A stretch of 64,000 nucleotides of DNA from Fodinicola feengrottensis (GCF_010993775.1 NZ_WOTO01000016.1:62001-126000), one strand, 5' to 3'. Shown: positions 37,499 to 48,525, counted from the first letter of the stretch. Translations and numbers: made by a program. Notes: a model not told the origin generated them from the sequence alone.

Positions 37499-38977
37499 GT
37501 GACAGTGGACGCGAACGGCGTCGGCGAGTTCCGCTGGACAGCGCGGCACACGATGGCCCTGGTCATCCTGTGTCTGGCGCAGGTACTTGACGGGATCGAC
37601 ATCACCATCGTCAACGTGGCACTTCCCGCGGTCCGCGCTGATCTTGGATTCTCGGCGAGCGCGCTGCCCTGGGTGGTCAACGCGTACATGGTCATGTTCG
37701 GCGGGTTCCTGCTGTTGGGGGGCCGGGTCGGCGATCTCTACGGCCGCCGCCGGGTACTCCTGGCCGGCGTCGCGCTTTTCGCTCTCGCCTCGCTGGTCAG
37801 CGGCGTCGTTCAAAACCCGGGGGAGCTGATCGGCGCGCGTGCCGTCCAGGGGTTGGCGGCCGCGCTGATAGCGCCGATGACGCTGGCGCTGATCGGGGTG
37901 ATCTTTCCCGCCGGCCGGCCACGCAACCGCGCATTCGCGGCCTGGGCCTCTTCGTACGGCATCAGCAGCGCGTTGGGTCTGCTGCTGGGCGGCCTGCTGG
38001 TGGACGGGCCCGGCTGGCGGTGGATCTTCTTCGTGAACGTACCGATCGGCGTCGCCGTGGCACTGGCCACCATCGCGTACGTGCCGGGCGACCGGCCGGT
38101 CCGCCGGCACCGCCGGTTCGACGTCGTCGGCGCGGTGACATCCACCGCCGGTGTCGGGCTGCTGTCCTACGCGGTGTTGCAGACCGATGGCGGTGGCTGG
38201 GGATCGGCTCGTACTCTCGCGCTGCTGGCGGCTTCGCTGCTGCTGCTCGGGTATTTTGTCGTCCACGAGACAAGAGTCGCCAGCGAGCCGCTGGTGTCGG
38301 TCGGGCTCCTGCGCGCGCGCCTGGGGGTCGCCGGCGCAACGGCCGTATCGGCACTGCGAGGTGCGGCGATGTTCGCGCTGTTCTTCTTCGCCACTCTCTA
38401 CCAGCAACAGGTCCTGCACTACTCCGCGCTGCAAACCGGCCTCAACTACCTGCCGATGACCGCGATCCTGATCGTCGCCGCCGCGTTCGGCCCAATCCTG
38501 GTGCGCTGGATCGGCATTCGCCTCGCCGTCGTCGCCGGCTCACTCATCGCCGCCGCCGGGATGGTGCTGTTCGCTGGCATATCAGCCAACGGGAGCCTGC
38601 TGGACGTCATCGTCCCGTCGGTCGTGGTCTGCTTCGGGCTGGCGATCGTCATCGTGCCCACCACCATCGCGGCCCTGGGCAACGCGCCAGCCGAGCATGC
38701 CGGCGTCGTGTCCGCGCTGCAGAACGTCAGCCTCCAGCTCGGCGGAGCCCTCGGACTGGCAGTGCTGGCCAGGCTCGTCACCCAGCGCACGACCAATGAG
38801 CTGGCCGCCGGACGTCCGCTCGCGGTCGCCCTCACCGACGGCTTCGGGTTGAGCTTCGCGATTACCGGTGCCCTGATGCTCGGTGCCGCGGTCCTGGGCG
38901 CGGTGTTGTTCGGCGAACAGGGGCGTGGCGAACGGATCGACGTGACCGAATTGCAGAAATCCAGCATCGACACCTGA
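37499..38977 (+). CDS. DHA2-type MFS multidrug exporter (EmrB/QacA family)
   Basis: An intact 492-residue protein from GTG 37499, with GAGGAG eight bases upstream. Fourteen membrane segments are expected. Family motifs: ILCLAQVLDGIDITIVNVAL (motif D1), GGRVGDLYGRRRVLLAG (motif A), and GARAVQGLAAALIAPMTLAL with SYGISSALGLLLGGLLVDGP, then GWRWIFFVNVPIG (motif C and neighbours). A hydrophilic tail ends in TELQKSSIDT. It is controlled by the divergent TetR gene and probably exports toxic organic compounds. The broken monooxygenase follows in the same direction after 25 bases. Confidence 0.85.
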   Translation: MTVDANGVGEFRWTARHTMALVILCLAQVLDGIDITIVNVALPAVRADLGFSASALPWVVNAYMVMFGGFLLLGGRVGDLYGRRRVLLAGVALFALASLVSGVVQNPGELIGARAVQGLAAALIAPMTLALIGVIFPAGRPRNRAFAAWASSYGISSALGLLLGGLLVDGPGWRWIFFVNVPIGVAVALATIAYVPGDRPVRRHRRFDVVGAVTSTAGVGLLSYAVLQTDGGGWGSARTLALLAASLLLLGYFVVHETRVASEPLVSVGLLRARLGVAGATAVSALRGAAMFALFFFATLYQQQVLHYSALQTGLNYLPMTAILIVAAAFGPILVRWIGIRLAVVAGSLIAAAGMVLFAGISANGSLLDVIVPSVVVCFGLAIVIVPTTIAALGNAPAEHAGVVSALQNVSLQLGGALGLAVLARLVTQRTTNELAAGRPLAVALTDGFGLSFAITGALMLGAAVLGAVLFGEQGRGERIDVTELQKSSIDT

Positions 38978-39002
38978 AACCACGGACCGAAGGAATGACC
39001 AA

Positions 39003-40165
39003 ATGTCCAAGACCACGCAACGAAAAGCCGTCATCGTCGGCGCCGGCATCGCCGGCCTGGCGGCCGCCCGCAGACTCAGCGAGATCGGCTGGGAAGTCGT
39101 CGTCGCGGAAAAGGCACCCGAACGGCGCGGCGGCGGTTATCTTCTCGCGCTGACCGGGCTCGGCTATCAGAGCGCGGATCGGATGGGACTGCTTGCGGCG
39201 CTATCGGCCCGCGCCCTGAACCCGGTCGAGTTCCGCTACGCCAATGCGGCCGGCAGGTTCGGCTACTGCGTACCCGGCGACACGATGCGCGCCGTCCTCG
39301 GCCAAGACGCCGTGATCCTGTTCCGCGGCGACATCGAATCGGTGCTGTACGACGCGATTCCCGGCAATGTCGACCTCCAGTTCGGCCAGACGGTGGACGA
39401 GATCACCCAGGACGACACCGGCGTACAGGTCACGCTCGCCAGCGGCGGCACGCTGACCGCCGACCTACTGATCGCCGCGGACGGACTGCACTCCGCCACC
39501 CGGCGCCAGGTTTTCGGCCCCGAGAAAGGATTTCGACGCGACCTAGGCCACATGCTCTCGCCGCCACCACGCTCCACGAGCCACCCGACGGCATACCCGA
39601 CGGCACCGTGAGCACCTTCACGGCGGTCGGCCGGACAGCCACCATCGCCAACCTCGGCCCCGACCATCGCGCGGCGTTCTTCGACTACACCACCAACGAC
39701 ACACAAAGCGAACTTGGCAAGACCGCCTTCGCCGCACTCGCCACTCCGTACGAGGACTTCCGTACCGTCATCCCCGACGTGCTCACACAGCTGCCCACGT
39801 CCGCGACTACATACTTCGACACCGTCAGCCAACTCGTCATCGACCGCTGGACCGACAATCGGGTCGTCCTGCTCGGTGACGCCGCCTGGTGTGTCAGCCT
39901 GTTCGCGGCTACGGCGCCTCCCTGGCCCTGGCCGGCGCCGACCAGCTCGCCACCGCCCTCGACCAGCAGGACATCCCGACCGCGCTGCGGACCTGGGAGA
40001 CCAAGCTGCGACCAGAGACAACAGCGAGCCAGCGACGCGGCAGCCGCAACGCGCGCCTGCATGCACCCACGAACCGGCTCCGTCTGCTCGCCCGTGACCT
40101 TTCGATGCGTGCCACCGTGTGTCCCCCCTGTCCGGCAGCTCATCCGCCACCAACTCCGTGCCTGA
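39003..40165 (+). pseudogene. FAD-dependent monooxygenase, four frame segments
   Basis: The first ~180 residues are intact: KAVIVGAGIAGLAAARRLSE (GxGxxG), FRGDIESVLYDAIPG and ADLLIAADGLHSATRRQVFG (the DG motif). Near 39555 the frame shifts to LAATTLHEPPDGIPDGTVST and DRWTDNRVVLLGDAAWC (GD motif), near 39905 to GYGASLALAGADQLATALDQ, and in a C6 run near 40128 to VRQLIRHQLRA. Corrected, it is a ~388-residue PF01494-type hydroxylase. It lies directly behind the exporter, so export and oxidation of one compound may be linked. Confidence 0.75.
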
Positions 40166-40196
40166 CCGGCGCGTTCACCACCGCCACCGGACCAGC

Positions 40197-40554
40197 ATGA
40201 ACTGTTCCTTCCATGGCGGCAAAGCCGAGCCGCTCGACGCGGCGGACGGCACATTAAACGTGGTGCTGTCGAGCCTGGCGGTTCACCACATCCCCGAGAA
40301 TTCAGCGCCGCGGCCTTCGCCCAGATGCGGCGGCTGCTCACATCGGGCGGACTGGTGTTGCCGGCGGATCTCCGGCCGCCGCATGGGCGACTGGACCGGC
40401 ACGTGATCGCGCCGCGGGCGAGGCGATGCGAGACAACCCGGACGAACAGATCGCTCCCGGGCTTGCCGCCACCGGTTTCGAGACCGTCTCGGTCAGCCAG
40501 GTCGGCGGGTTCCTGCACCACAAGCGCGCCGTGAAACCGGGCGCGGACGCATGA
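40197..40554 (+). pseudogene. SAM methyltransferase fragment, several frameshifts
   Basis: Pieces: KAEPLDAADGTLNVVLSSLA, VHHIPE, then AAAFAQMRRLLTSGGLVL, and finally EAMRDNPDEQIAPGLAATGF, ETVSVSQVGGFLHHKRAVKP. This is the second half of a Methyltransf_25-like enzyme; the SAM-binding motif I is missing. The stop TGA at 40552-40554 overlaps the next ATG, so it was coupled to the small membrane gene. Confidence 0.6.
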
Positions 40555-40763
40555 ACCGCCACCTTGTCCACGTTCTGGTCACCCTGCTGATCATCGTCGG
40601 ACTCGCTGTCCACATCGGACTCGGCTACCGGTCCGGCCTAGTGATCGCCGGAATCGGCGTGGCAGCACACCTCGCGCTCACACTGGCGGCACTGGCGGCA
40701 CGGAAACTCCTGCGGGGTAAAGCCGATCAGACCAAGACCGAAGCCGACGACTCATGCGTCTAG
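40551..40763 (+). CDS. Small two-pass membrane protein
   Basis: Seventy residues: HVLVTLLIIVGLAVHIGLGY, then SGLVIAGIGVAAHLALTLAA and a charged tail KADQTKTEADD. It overlaps the methyltransferase stop by four bases. No family is recognised. Confidence 0.6.
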   Translation: MNRHLVHVLVTLLIIVGLAVHIGLGYRSGLVIAGIGVAAHLALTLAALAARKLLRGKADQTKTEADDSCV

Positions 40764-41117
40764 GGCCACGCGACTCCGTATGGCCACCAGGAATGGCGGG
40801 CGTCAATGGCGAACCTGTGTGACGACCGGCTCGCCGCCACCGCCACAGCCATCTCCTGAGGCTGGACATGGCCAGCCCAACGCTGCCGATGGTGAGAACA
40901 CCAGCCGGGAGCGCCGGTGTGGTCGTCGGCGATGGGCGATCCGCCACCCCCGACCGGCAGTCGCTCGCCGTAGAGGCTCACCAGCACAACCGACCCCCTT
41001 TGCCCAACTCGCAAACATCGTTCGCATCGATCTCCCCGCGCCAGCAGGTGAAGCCCCTTCGAGAACATGTAAGCTACGTATCCGAGCAGGTCAAGGGTCA
41101 GTTCCGGACTCCGGCGG
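40764..41117. other. No supported gene
   Basis: A minus-strand reading across 40760-41308 is open, but its right part runs antisense to the AAA+ fragment and its left part lacks recognisable motifs. I see no convincing coding sequence here. Confidence 0.4.
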
Positions 41118-41384
41118 TCGGCAAAATTGATGAGGCGTACGCACTGAGCGATCGCACCAGCCACGACTTCGGTCCCGAAGCCATCGCCACCCTGCTGCGA
41201 CTGATGGAAGAGCACCGCGCCGATCTCGTCGTCATCGGAGCCGGCTACGCCCCCAATATGGAGACCTTCCTCCACAGCAACAACCCGGACTCGCATCCCG
41301 ATTCCCAAACGACTGCATTTCCCCGACTACACCACCGCCGAACTGGTCGCCATCTACGAACTCCACGCAAGCGGTCTAGCCTGA
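41118..41384 (+). pseudogene. CbxX/EccA-like AAA+ ATPase, C-terminal half
   Basis: Reads GKIDEAYALSDRTSHDFGPE, then AIATLLRLMEEHRADLVVIG, AGYAPNMETFLHSN and, after a frameshift near 41285, RLHFPDYTTAELVAIYELHA. IDEAYAL is the Walker B region and AGY...F.SN is the sensor-1 region of the CbxX family. It starts where the fragment at 28950-30249 stops, so together they make nearly one ATPase. Nothing upstream of IDEAYAL belongs to the family. Confidence 0.7.
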
Positions 41385-41602
41385 GTTTCCCTGCTATGTG
41401 ATTGGTCATTTATGAGCCTCACGGACGGGCGAGTAAATGCAAATTTCGTACTGATGATTCTTCGATAGCGGATGTCGTACGTCAGCGGCGGTGCTCAGGC
41501 TGACAGTGGCGGTGCCGGACGGATCGCGGAAGCATAGAAGTTGGACGGGGCAGGTTCGCGACGCAGTACATTTCCTTCTTCAGGCCAAAACTAGGCTACC
41601 GG

Positions 41603-42812
41603 TCAAAATTTGATAACGAGCCTGCAGTCCGTTTTCCGGATGGTGAAGAGATTGATGTGGTCGGGCTTGGTGTTGTTGGCGTACGCGGTGATGGTGGGAG
41701 GGGTGGTGCGGTCAGTGTCCCAGTTGCGGATCTGGGCGCAGAGTCGCTCAGCGAGATCTGCTCCGACAGTGCCGTGGCCGGTCGCTCCGAGTTCGAAGCG
41801 TGCGTCGTCGGCGTCCGGGAGCCGGCGGGGTGGTGAGGTAGGCCAGCGACGCGTTTTCAGCTATGGCGGGGCTGCGGATGCCAACGGCTGGTGTGCAGAG
41901 TCCGCTAGTGGTGGCGGTTTTGTCAGCGGCGATGCGGCAGGTGCCGGGTTCGGTGGCGCTGAGGTGGAGCCAGATCCGGTCGAAGGGTTCTTCGCCGCGC
42001 ACAGTGACGCCTGACCACGTGGCTGCTTTGGGCTGGGTGCAGATCCCAAGCAGCCCGGTTGTATCGATGTTCTGATCTTCGTCCCAGTACAGGGACACAT
42101 GGCCGTCCGGGTCGACGTAGCCGGTGTGTTCGCCGTCTTGGCCGAGCATCGGGACGAAACCGCACAGCCCCATCGAGTCCGAGATCATCTGTGCACCGTC
42201 GTAGGTGAACGCGACGCTCTGGGTTTGTCCGCGCCATCGAAGTGGCGCGACGAGCCGGCCGCCGGGTGCGAGTTGGGTCCACCAAGGGGCAGGGAGGTCC
42301 CAGGCTCCGACCGTGACAATCAGCCGGTCGTATGGGATGGGATGTGTTCGGTGTCGCCGAGGGCGCCGTCGCGGGTGGCGACGTGGACGTGCTGGTAGCC
42401 ATTGTTGCCAGCCGCCGCGGCGGGCGCCGCCGGTGATGTTGGGGTCGATGTCGACGGTGGTGACATACCCGTTGGGTCCTGTGAGGTGAGCAAGGAGTGC
42501 GGCGTTGTAGCCCGTGCCGGCGCCGATCTCCAGGATTCGCTGTCCAGGTTGGATGTCGAGTTGGTCGAGCATCATGGCCACGATCGCGGGGGTAGAGGCG
42601 CAGCTGAGCGCGGCACCGGTGGCGTCGCGTTTGGTGATGACGCTCTGGTCGTCGTACGCCTCCTCCAGCGTCGCATCCGGGACGAACAGATGTCGAGGAA
42701 CGGTTCGCATCGCGTCGGCGACCCGCTCGCAGGCGGGCCAAAAGCCGTGCTGGATGTGGTCGACCATGCGGGCGCGCAGAGTCTCCGGTGAGCTGGTGGC
42801 GGTGTCGTTCAT
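41603..42812 (-). pseudogene. FxLD-system PIMT-like O-methyltransferase, frameshifted
   Basis: About 403 residues when joined. The N-terminal part reads GFWPACERVADAMRTVPRHL, FVPDATLEEAYDDQSVITKR and the SAM site RILEIGAGTGYNAALLAHLT, as in protein-L-isoaspartate methyltransferases. A local double shift (~42350-42430) hides QHVHVATRDGALGDTEHIP. The main frame resumes at YDRLIVTVGAWDLPAPWWTQ. Near 41835 a shift leads to DADDARFELGATGHGTVGAD and KPDHINLFTIRKTDCRLVIK. It is last in the lanthipeptide operon. Such enzymes methylate core Asp to form isoAsp or succinimide. Confidence 0.8.
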
Positions 42813-42876
42813 GTGATCCCTTCCAAGGACATTCGGAGGCTAGCGAGCTTCGGACCCCAAGGCTGACGGTGGCGCT

Positions 42877-44094
42877 CTATAGGGCCGAGTCGTCGTCGAG
42901 CAGGAGGCAGGCGTCCCACCATGAGTGCGACGCCTGTTGGTCGCCGTACTGAGCGAGTCGCACGCCGGCGGCGCGCGGTGAGCAGCCCATCGTGGCCTGG
43001 GAGGCCACTGCGACGCAGGTGCTCACTTAGGCGGTACCGCAGCTGGGGCAGTGCCGTGCTGGCCAGCCGATCGTCGGTTGCATTGGCGGCAACGCGGGCG
43101 GTGGTGTGAAGGAGTCCAGCCCAGCCGTGGCACAGCGACGCGTCGCGGATGAGGGCGAGCTGGTGGTGGTCCGCTAGGCATTCAGCGAGAGCCTGTTCGG
43201 CGCGGCGCGCGCGGTCGGAGTCGTCGCGGGCCAGACCCGCGAGTTGTTGTGCGCGGGCGATACCGGGAGTGCCATAGCACCAGGACGGCCGACCGGGCGC
43301 TCGACGTGCGAGGGTCTGTTCATGGTGCTCGTATCGCGAAACGCTCTCCGGCCACCACGTCGCGGCAGCAGTGCCTTGGGCCCATTGGTCCAGCCATCGG
43401 CAGATGCGGTCGATCGATGCGCGTCGGCGTGGCCAGTCACAGTGATCTTGCGACGAGAGGCCAGGGACAATAGGGCGAGGGGACCGGTGATCCCGTGGGC
43501 CAGTCCAAGGTCGGCGTGCCCGCCGCGCGGGTCACCGTGCGGTCGATCAGGCGGCGCTTGGTGCGACCACCAACCGGGGAGAGTGTCGCCGTCGACGGTG
43601 ACCGGTTGAGTCAGACGTACCAGGTAGGCGATGACCTCGCGTAACAGGTAGCGCTGTCCATGGTCCGTGTTTCGCTCGCGGTGCAGGAGAAAGACACCGA
43701 TGCCGGCGAGGCCGCGGATCAAGTCAAATTCCCTTGCGTCCGGGAGTTGGCCGGCCTCGATGCGCGCGTGGGCTCGGCGCAAACGGGTACGCGTCGTGTT
43801 GGCGATGTGGTGGTCGAGAGTGGTGAGTGCACCGCTGTAGGCGTGGTGGCCCGCTGCGTGCAGCGCGAAGGCGACGGCCGGTGCGCCGCGGTCGAGTCCG
43901 CTCGCGTCCGCGTGCGCCGTCACCGGATGCGCAGTCATGGCCCGGGCCCATTTCTGGACGGTGCCCCACCCGGCGGCGCCGGTACGGGCGCGTTCGATGT
44001 GCAACAGTGCGATGCCGGGCGCGCCGGCGTAGAGGTCGGCGCTCCAGCCCGGATCGGGGTTCGCAGGGGGCAGCGATGTCGGGCGGCCATTCAT
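42877..44094 (-). pseudogene. LanC-like lanthionine cyclase, frameshifted
   Basis: ATG 44094 overlaps the LanB stop (ATGA). The first ~230 residues are intact, with SADLYAGAPGIALLHIERAR and LGLAHGITGPLALLSLASRR. A shift near 43410 leads to the zinc-site motifs WCYGTPGIARAQQLAGL and CHGWAGLLHTTARVA. Another near 43000 leads to AAGVRLAQYGDQQASHSWWD, ACLLLDDDSAL and the stop at 42877. Corrected length is ~405 residues, normal for LanC. It closes (methyl)lanthionine rings by adding Cys to dehydrated Ser/Thr. Confidence 0.85.
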
Positions 44095-47000
44095 GTGGTG
44101 TTCGCCGGTGAGGATGCCCATGCACGCGCAGCCTGGCGGGCGAGCCTCCGGCACGCTTTTTCTCGCTGTCCGGATCGACACCGACGGCCCGGTTGTGGTG
44201 CATATGTAGCAGTGATTCCAGGACCGTATCGATATCGGTTTCGGTGGTCAGATGCTCGCGGTAGGTCTTGAGGGCACAGTTTCGTTCCCGCCACGCTGCG
44301 AGGACGTTCATTGGCAAGTCCGGAAGATTGTTGCTTCGGACGAGTTCGATCGCGCGGGTGGCGATCGTACGATCCCCGGGCTTCTTGGACGGGGTGGCGA
44401 GTGTGGGTTGGGTAGCCAGCCATGTCATTCCCCCCGTGAATCCGAGAAGCCCGGTCGCGATATGGACCATGTTCACCGCAACCATTGCCGCCGGTGCGAT
44501 CGTCGTGGGAGGCGCTTGCCGGAGGGTGGCGGCGGCCACGCGTGAGTCCGTGACGAACACTGTTTCGGCTGCGGTCATCGCGGGCCCGCTACCGTACCGG
44601 CCGACTTCGGGGTAGTAGGTGTCCAATACCAGTCGTCCGGCGCATTGGGTCTCGAGCAGTCGCGCGCTCCATGCCCCGACGGCCGCGGCGTACGCGCCGT
44701 ACTGGCTCGGTTCCGGTACACGCAGGCGCAGCCGGAGGTGGTCGGTCTCGTGGGCGCTGCGATAGCGGATGAACCACCACGACGGTTCAGCGCCCGCATC
44801 GCCGTACGCAGGTCCGGTGAGCTCGGCTAGTAGGTCAGGGAGGTGGTGCGCAATGAGGTCGTTGAACAGTTCGGGATGGGTGTGGATCTTCGCGTACAGC
44901 CACCGCGCGTCGGGTCCGGCAGGTGAGTCTGCCTGACGGTTCCTGACGATCGGCAGTGGTCCGACCAGCGGTGACGGAGCTGGCGTTTGGGTGGTTACGA
45001 GCGGGAACGCGATGTCGTGGGCGTGGTTGTCGAACCAGGCGTAGGTGCTCGATGCGAGTGGCTCGGTGAGTACTGCGTGGTCTTTGCGGGCTAGGTGGGT
45101 GCGCAGGATCGCGGCGTGCAGCGGTTCGTCCAAGGTGAGCCTGATGGTCCGGTCGTCCTCGCGTAGGTCGACTACGACCGGCCAGTGCCACCGCCCGCGC
45201 CATTGGTCCAGTCCAGCTCGCCACATGTCATCGCTGGCGGAGGCGGGTGGTAGGCAGTTGCGAGTCAGCCGCCATCGGGCCGGAGCCAGGATGGCGCGGC
45301 GGTAGCGCACACGCGGCAGATAGGGGAGTGCCTCAGCTGGTAGGCCCCAGTCCAGGACGGTGAACGCGGCGGCGAATCCGCGGGTCAAGTGCGCCAGGAA
45401 CCGTGCCAACGGCGGTGGCTGCTTGTCCAGGTCCAGCGCGTGGAGGACCTGCGGTTCGATGACTTGACGGCGGGCGATGCTGACCAGGTGCAACTTGGTT
45501 CTAGCCGCCACTAGCGCCAGATCATCGACAGGGACGCACTCCTGTTCGTCTGCGGCTGCTCGAAACTCGCCGAGCGATAGGAGGTGCGGAAGGTACGCCG
45601 GGACGCGACAGATGTTCTCCGCGTGGGAGTAGGCCGGTGGGAACGACATCTGCACCGCCAACGCTCCCTTGGTGGCAAGGGGAAGGTCCCGGTATACCTG
45701 GTCCAAGCCGGCGCCGGTTGTGGTGGGAGTGAACCGGGAGGTCAGAACACCGCCAGCACGAGCCGGCGCGACCGTCAGCAGATAGTCGCCGCGATCCACG
45801 GACTCCTTGCTCGCGGCGTGGATCCGGGCGGCGATCTCCACATGCGGTGGCGCGTACGCTCCATCGAGCTGGCCGCCAGCGATCTCATTGATGTTGTGGT
45901 CGGTCAGCAGGATCTCTCCGTTGCCTTTGGCCGCTGCCTGCCAGGCCAGGGCCAACAGCCGGCCATCTCGCGCAGTCACCGATTCGGTTGGCACGGCGAG
46001 CACACTGCCGGGGTATCCGGCTGGATATCCCAGCCCCGCTCCCGGATCCAGGACGTCGACGAGCGGGACCAGCGCGCCGATGCCGTACCGGTCACAGAAC
46101 GCGGAATGGTAGTCCCGCCACGCTGGCCGGCCGGTCGGATATCGGGTCAGCCGCAGTAACGCGCTCGCCGCGTGTGCGGCCTCGTCGGCGATGCTGTCGG
46201 GAATCTGAACGGCGCAGTCTAGGGCCATGTCGACCGCCAGCGGTGTGCGTCCGGCGTCCGAGAGGTTCCGTTGCTGTCTGACGGCATTCGAGCGCAGTTG
46301 GCTTAGTACGACCTTGTCGGACGAGGTCGAGTCATTGTGGCGCCGCAGAGCGGTGTTGATCGCACGTAGGTCGTCGAGCATCGGCGCCATGCGCAACTGC
46401 TGCAGCAAGTGAGCGAGCGGGTCGACAGTGGTACCCGGAGCGCGTAGAGAGCTGAGGACGAAACCTTGACGTACGAGTTCGGCAAGGGCTCGAACGACTC
46501 GTGGCCGGTAGGCACCGCCGAAGGTTTCCGTGAGTTTGTCGGCCAGGACACTGAACAGTATGGGCGAGGCGGCGTAGTCGCGGACCGCGCGCACAAGCGG
46601 TGTGTCACGGATCGTGACACGGCCAGCCCCTTGCGGGACGTCCAGCCGATCGCCTCGGCGCACAGCTAGGTTGGTGAACTGGACCTTAAGCTCCTCCAAT
46701 ACTTCGAGGTTCGCGTGCAGCTGATCGATGATCTCCACGAGCCACTGGCTATCCGCCCGCGCGATGGGACGATGCTCAGTTCCCCACCGCACGTGGGTCG
46801 GTCTAGCGATCACGACCGGGGCTACACCTGCGAAAAGTCCAAAAAGGGGTCGGGCGACCGGTCGCGCGCAGCAGGTACCGAGCGCTGGCCACCGTGGCAC
46901 GCCGCACCTGCTTGTCCGGCCGACCTTCGGCGGTGTCGGCAGTCAGGAGTGCCATCGCTTGTGCCCGCAACGACGGACTGGCGTGTCCGACTGCGTCAGC

Positions 47001-47243
47001 GAACTGTGGGTTCGACCAGATCATTTCCAGCCACGCTAGGCAGCCCGGGAGGTCGGCGGGATCCGGCCATCCGCTGGTGATCCGGGTCGTCGGCCACACC
47101 GCTGCGCGCAGCAACGCGACGCCTGTGTGCCGATACAGCCGGCGGCTGTCGTCGGGAACGCGCATCCGCCCCAAGGCTCCGTTCTTACGTGAGGTGTGGA
47201 GAAAGAAAGAGGGGAAGCGGTCGGTCATCTCCGGTCGGAACAT
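44091..47243 (-). pseudogene. LanB-type lanthipeptide dehydratase, frameshifted at both ends
   Basis: About 1050 residues. The start (MTDRFPSFFLHTSRKNGALG) is in one frame. At T5 of the coding strand (46841-46845) it shifts into FGLFAGVAPVVIARPTHVRW. The glutamylation domain then runs on (DNHAHDIAFPLVT near its end), followed by the SpaB_C-type elimination domain (WLYAKIHTHPELFNDLIAHH, EPSWWFIRYRSAHETDHLRL). At A5 (44157-44161) it shifts to ACRRLARQAARAWASS and the stop at 44091. It dehydrates Ser/Thr using glutamyl-tRNA. The precursor lies 24 bases upstream. Confidence 0.85.
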
Positions 47244-47267
47244 TGACTGACCGCTTCGCCCACCGAT

Positions 47268-47417
47268 TTATCCCCGGCTCGCGCAGGAGGAAGCACAGCT
47301 CGCCGCGCACCCGTCGTTGGTGCTACAAGGCGCCTCGATCTCGCCCGGACGCGCATCGGTGATCACCTGGATATCGAGCGCAAACAGGTCGCTGATATCA
47401 GTACTGGTTTCACTCAT
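47268..47417 (-). CDS. FxLD-family lanthipeptide precursor
   Basis: Forty-nine residues from ATG 47417, with GAGAGG upstream. The leader MSETSTDISDLFALDIQVIT carries the FxLD motif (F12-A-L-D15). The core probably begins after GEIEAP: C31-S-T-N-D-G-C37-A-A-S-C41-A-S-S-C45-A-S-R-G49. It has four Cys and six Ser/Thr, enough for up to four (methyl)lanthionine rings. Asp35-Gly36 is the only Asp in the core and the best substrate for the PIMT-like methyltransferase. First gene of the minus-strand operon with LanB, LanC and methyltransferase. Confidence 0.9.
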   Translation of the reverse strand: MSETSTDISDLFALDIQVITDARPGEIEAPCSTNDGCAASCASSCASRG

Positions 47418-47590
47418 TTGGCGGTTCCTCTCTTGGTAATCCATCGGTTTCGTACGTGATCCCATTAGCCGGGCTCGGCTGCTGTGCCCAGATCAAGACG
47501 CATCGCCGGTCGGACAACGCGCTGATCGGCTTGCGGCTCGTTTCCAGACCCGTCGCTGGAAGGCTGGAATGCGAAGAGAATTCGAATGTG

Positions 47591-48525
47591 TCAGGGACTC
47601 GTCTGTTGGTCATCGTCGGATGGAAGTCGGGCGACCCCGGCAACGATGAGCTCGTGAGTGGGGCCGCGCTGCGAGACGGTGGGGCCAGGCGGCCACCATT
47701 TGTCGGGTGAGGTCAGTCCTGGGTCGACGAGTTCGGTGCCGCGGAAGAGGTCTTTGAGGTCGGCGATAGTCCCGAATGTCGTAGGGCCGATGCGTCGGGT
47801 CAGAACCTGTTCCAGGCCCGCGGCGGTGGCGGCCAGCTTCGACGGTTCGGCGGGGGGGTGGGGGGGAGGGTTAGTGCGAGGTAGGACCCGGGTGGGAGCT
47901 GGCTGATCCAGGCCGTGGGTGATGGCCGCCGCTGGATCGGGCGCGTGGTGCAGGGAGTGCGGGTAGAGGACGGCGACGGGGATCTGTGGTTCCAGGAATG
48001 CCTGAATCACGGGGTCGTTGGCGATCGATGTTGCCAACAGCGGGTCTGCCTTGCTGTGCGTGACTTGGCCAGAGTCCAGCATCAAGGCGTCGATATGCGC
48101 AGCGAGAACCCTGTCGGAAGCCACATATAGGACGGCGGCGTCGGATGGGCGAGTCTGCAGGACCCGCTCATGAAATGTTGTTGTGACGTCGAGGAAATTG
48201 TGGACCGCAATCGATGAAACGTGTGAGGCCGCGATCGAGTAGATGAGCAGTCACCCGCGCGATGAACGCGTACGCCTGGCCGACGGCCTCGCAGTAGTCC
48301 GGCGCGACCGCGAGGAGCTGCGCGAGGGTTTCCTGGTCGTCGGCGAAGTTGTCCTTCCCGCCATGTGCTGCATCGACCAACCTCGCCGCACGGGCGGCTG
48401 CCGTGTCGGTGTCGTGGAAATGACTGGGCGCCGACAGCAGCACAGCTGCCCAGCGCCGCCAGGTTGGCGGCCGATCGCGGAAGGCTCGGACTCGTCACTG
48501 CAGTCACCGGTGGTGCCTCGCCCAA
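47591..48525 (-). pseudogene. DUF574-type SAM methyltransferase, frameshifted
   Basis: Pieces in order: SLPRSAANLAALGSCAAV, then (shift near 48435) AARAARLVDAAHGGKDNFAD, QETLAQLLAVAPDYCEAVGQ, GLTRFIDCGPQF, then (shift near 48190) PSDAAVLYVASDRVLAAHID, PVIQAFLEPQIPVAVLYPHS. GKDNF and the layout identify the PF04672 family. Upstream of the lanthipeptide precursor on the same strand, it may be a tailoring enzyme or an unrelated neighbour. The usual GxGxP-type motif is weak here (CGPQF), so activity is uncertain. Confidence 0.65.

Noticed and set aside
40760..41308. 182-codon minus-strand gene
   Set aside because: It runs antisense to the AAA+ fragment at 41118-41384 and has no recognised motif.
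43724..44090. LanB protein extending to 43724
   Set aside because: The last ~120 codons are LanC sequence in the wrong frame; the family C-terminus ends at 44091 after a one-base shift.
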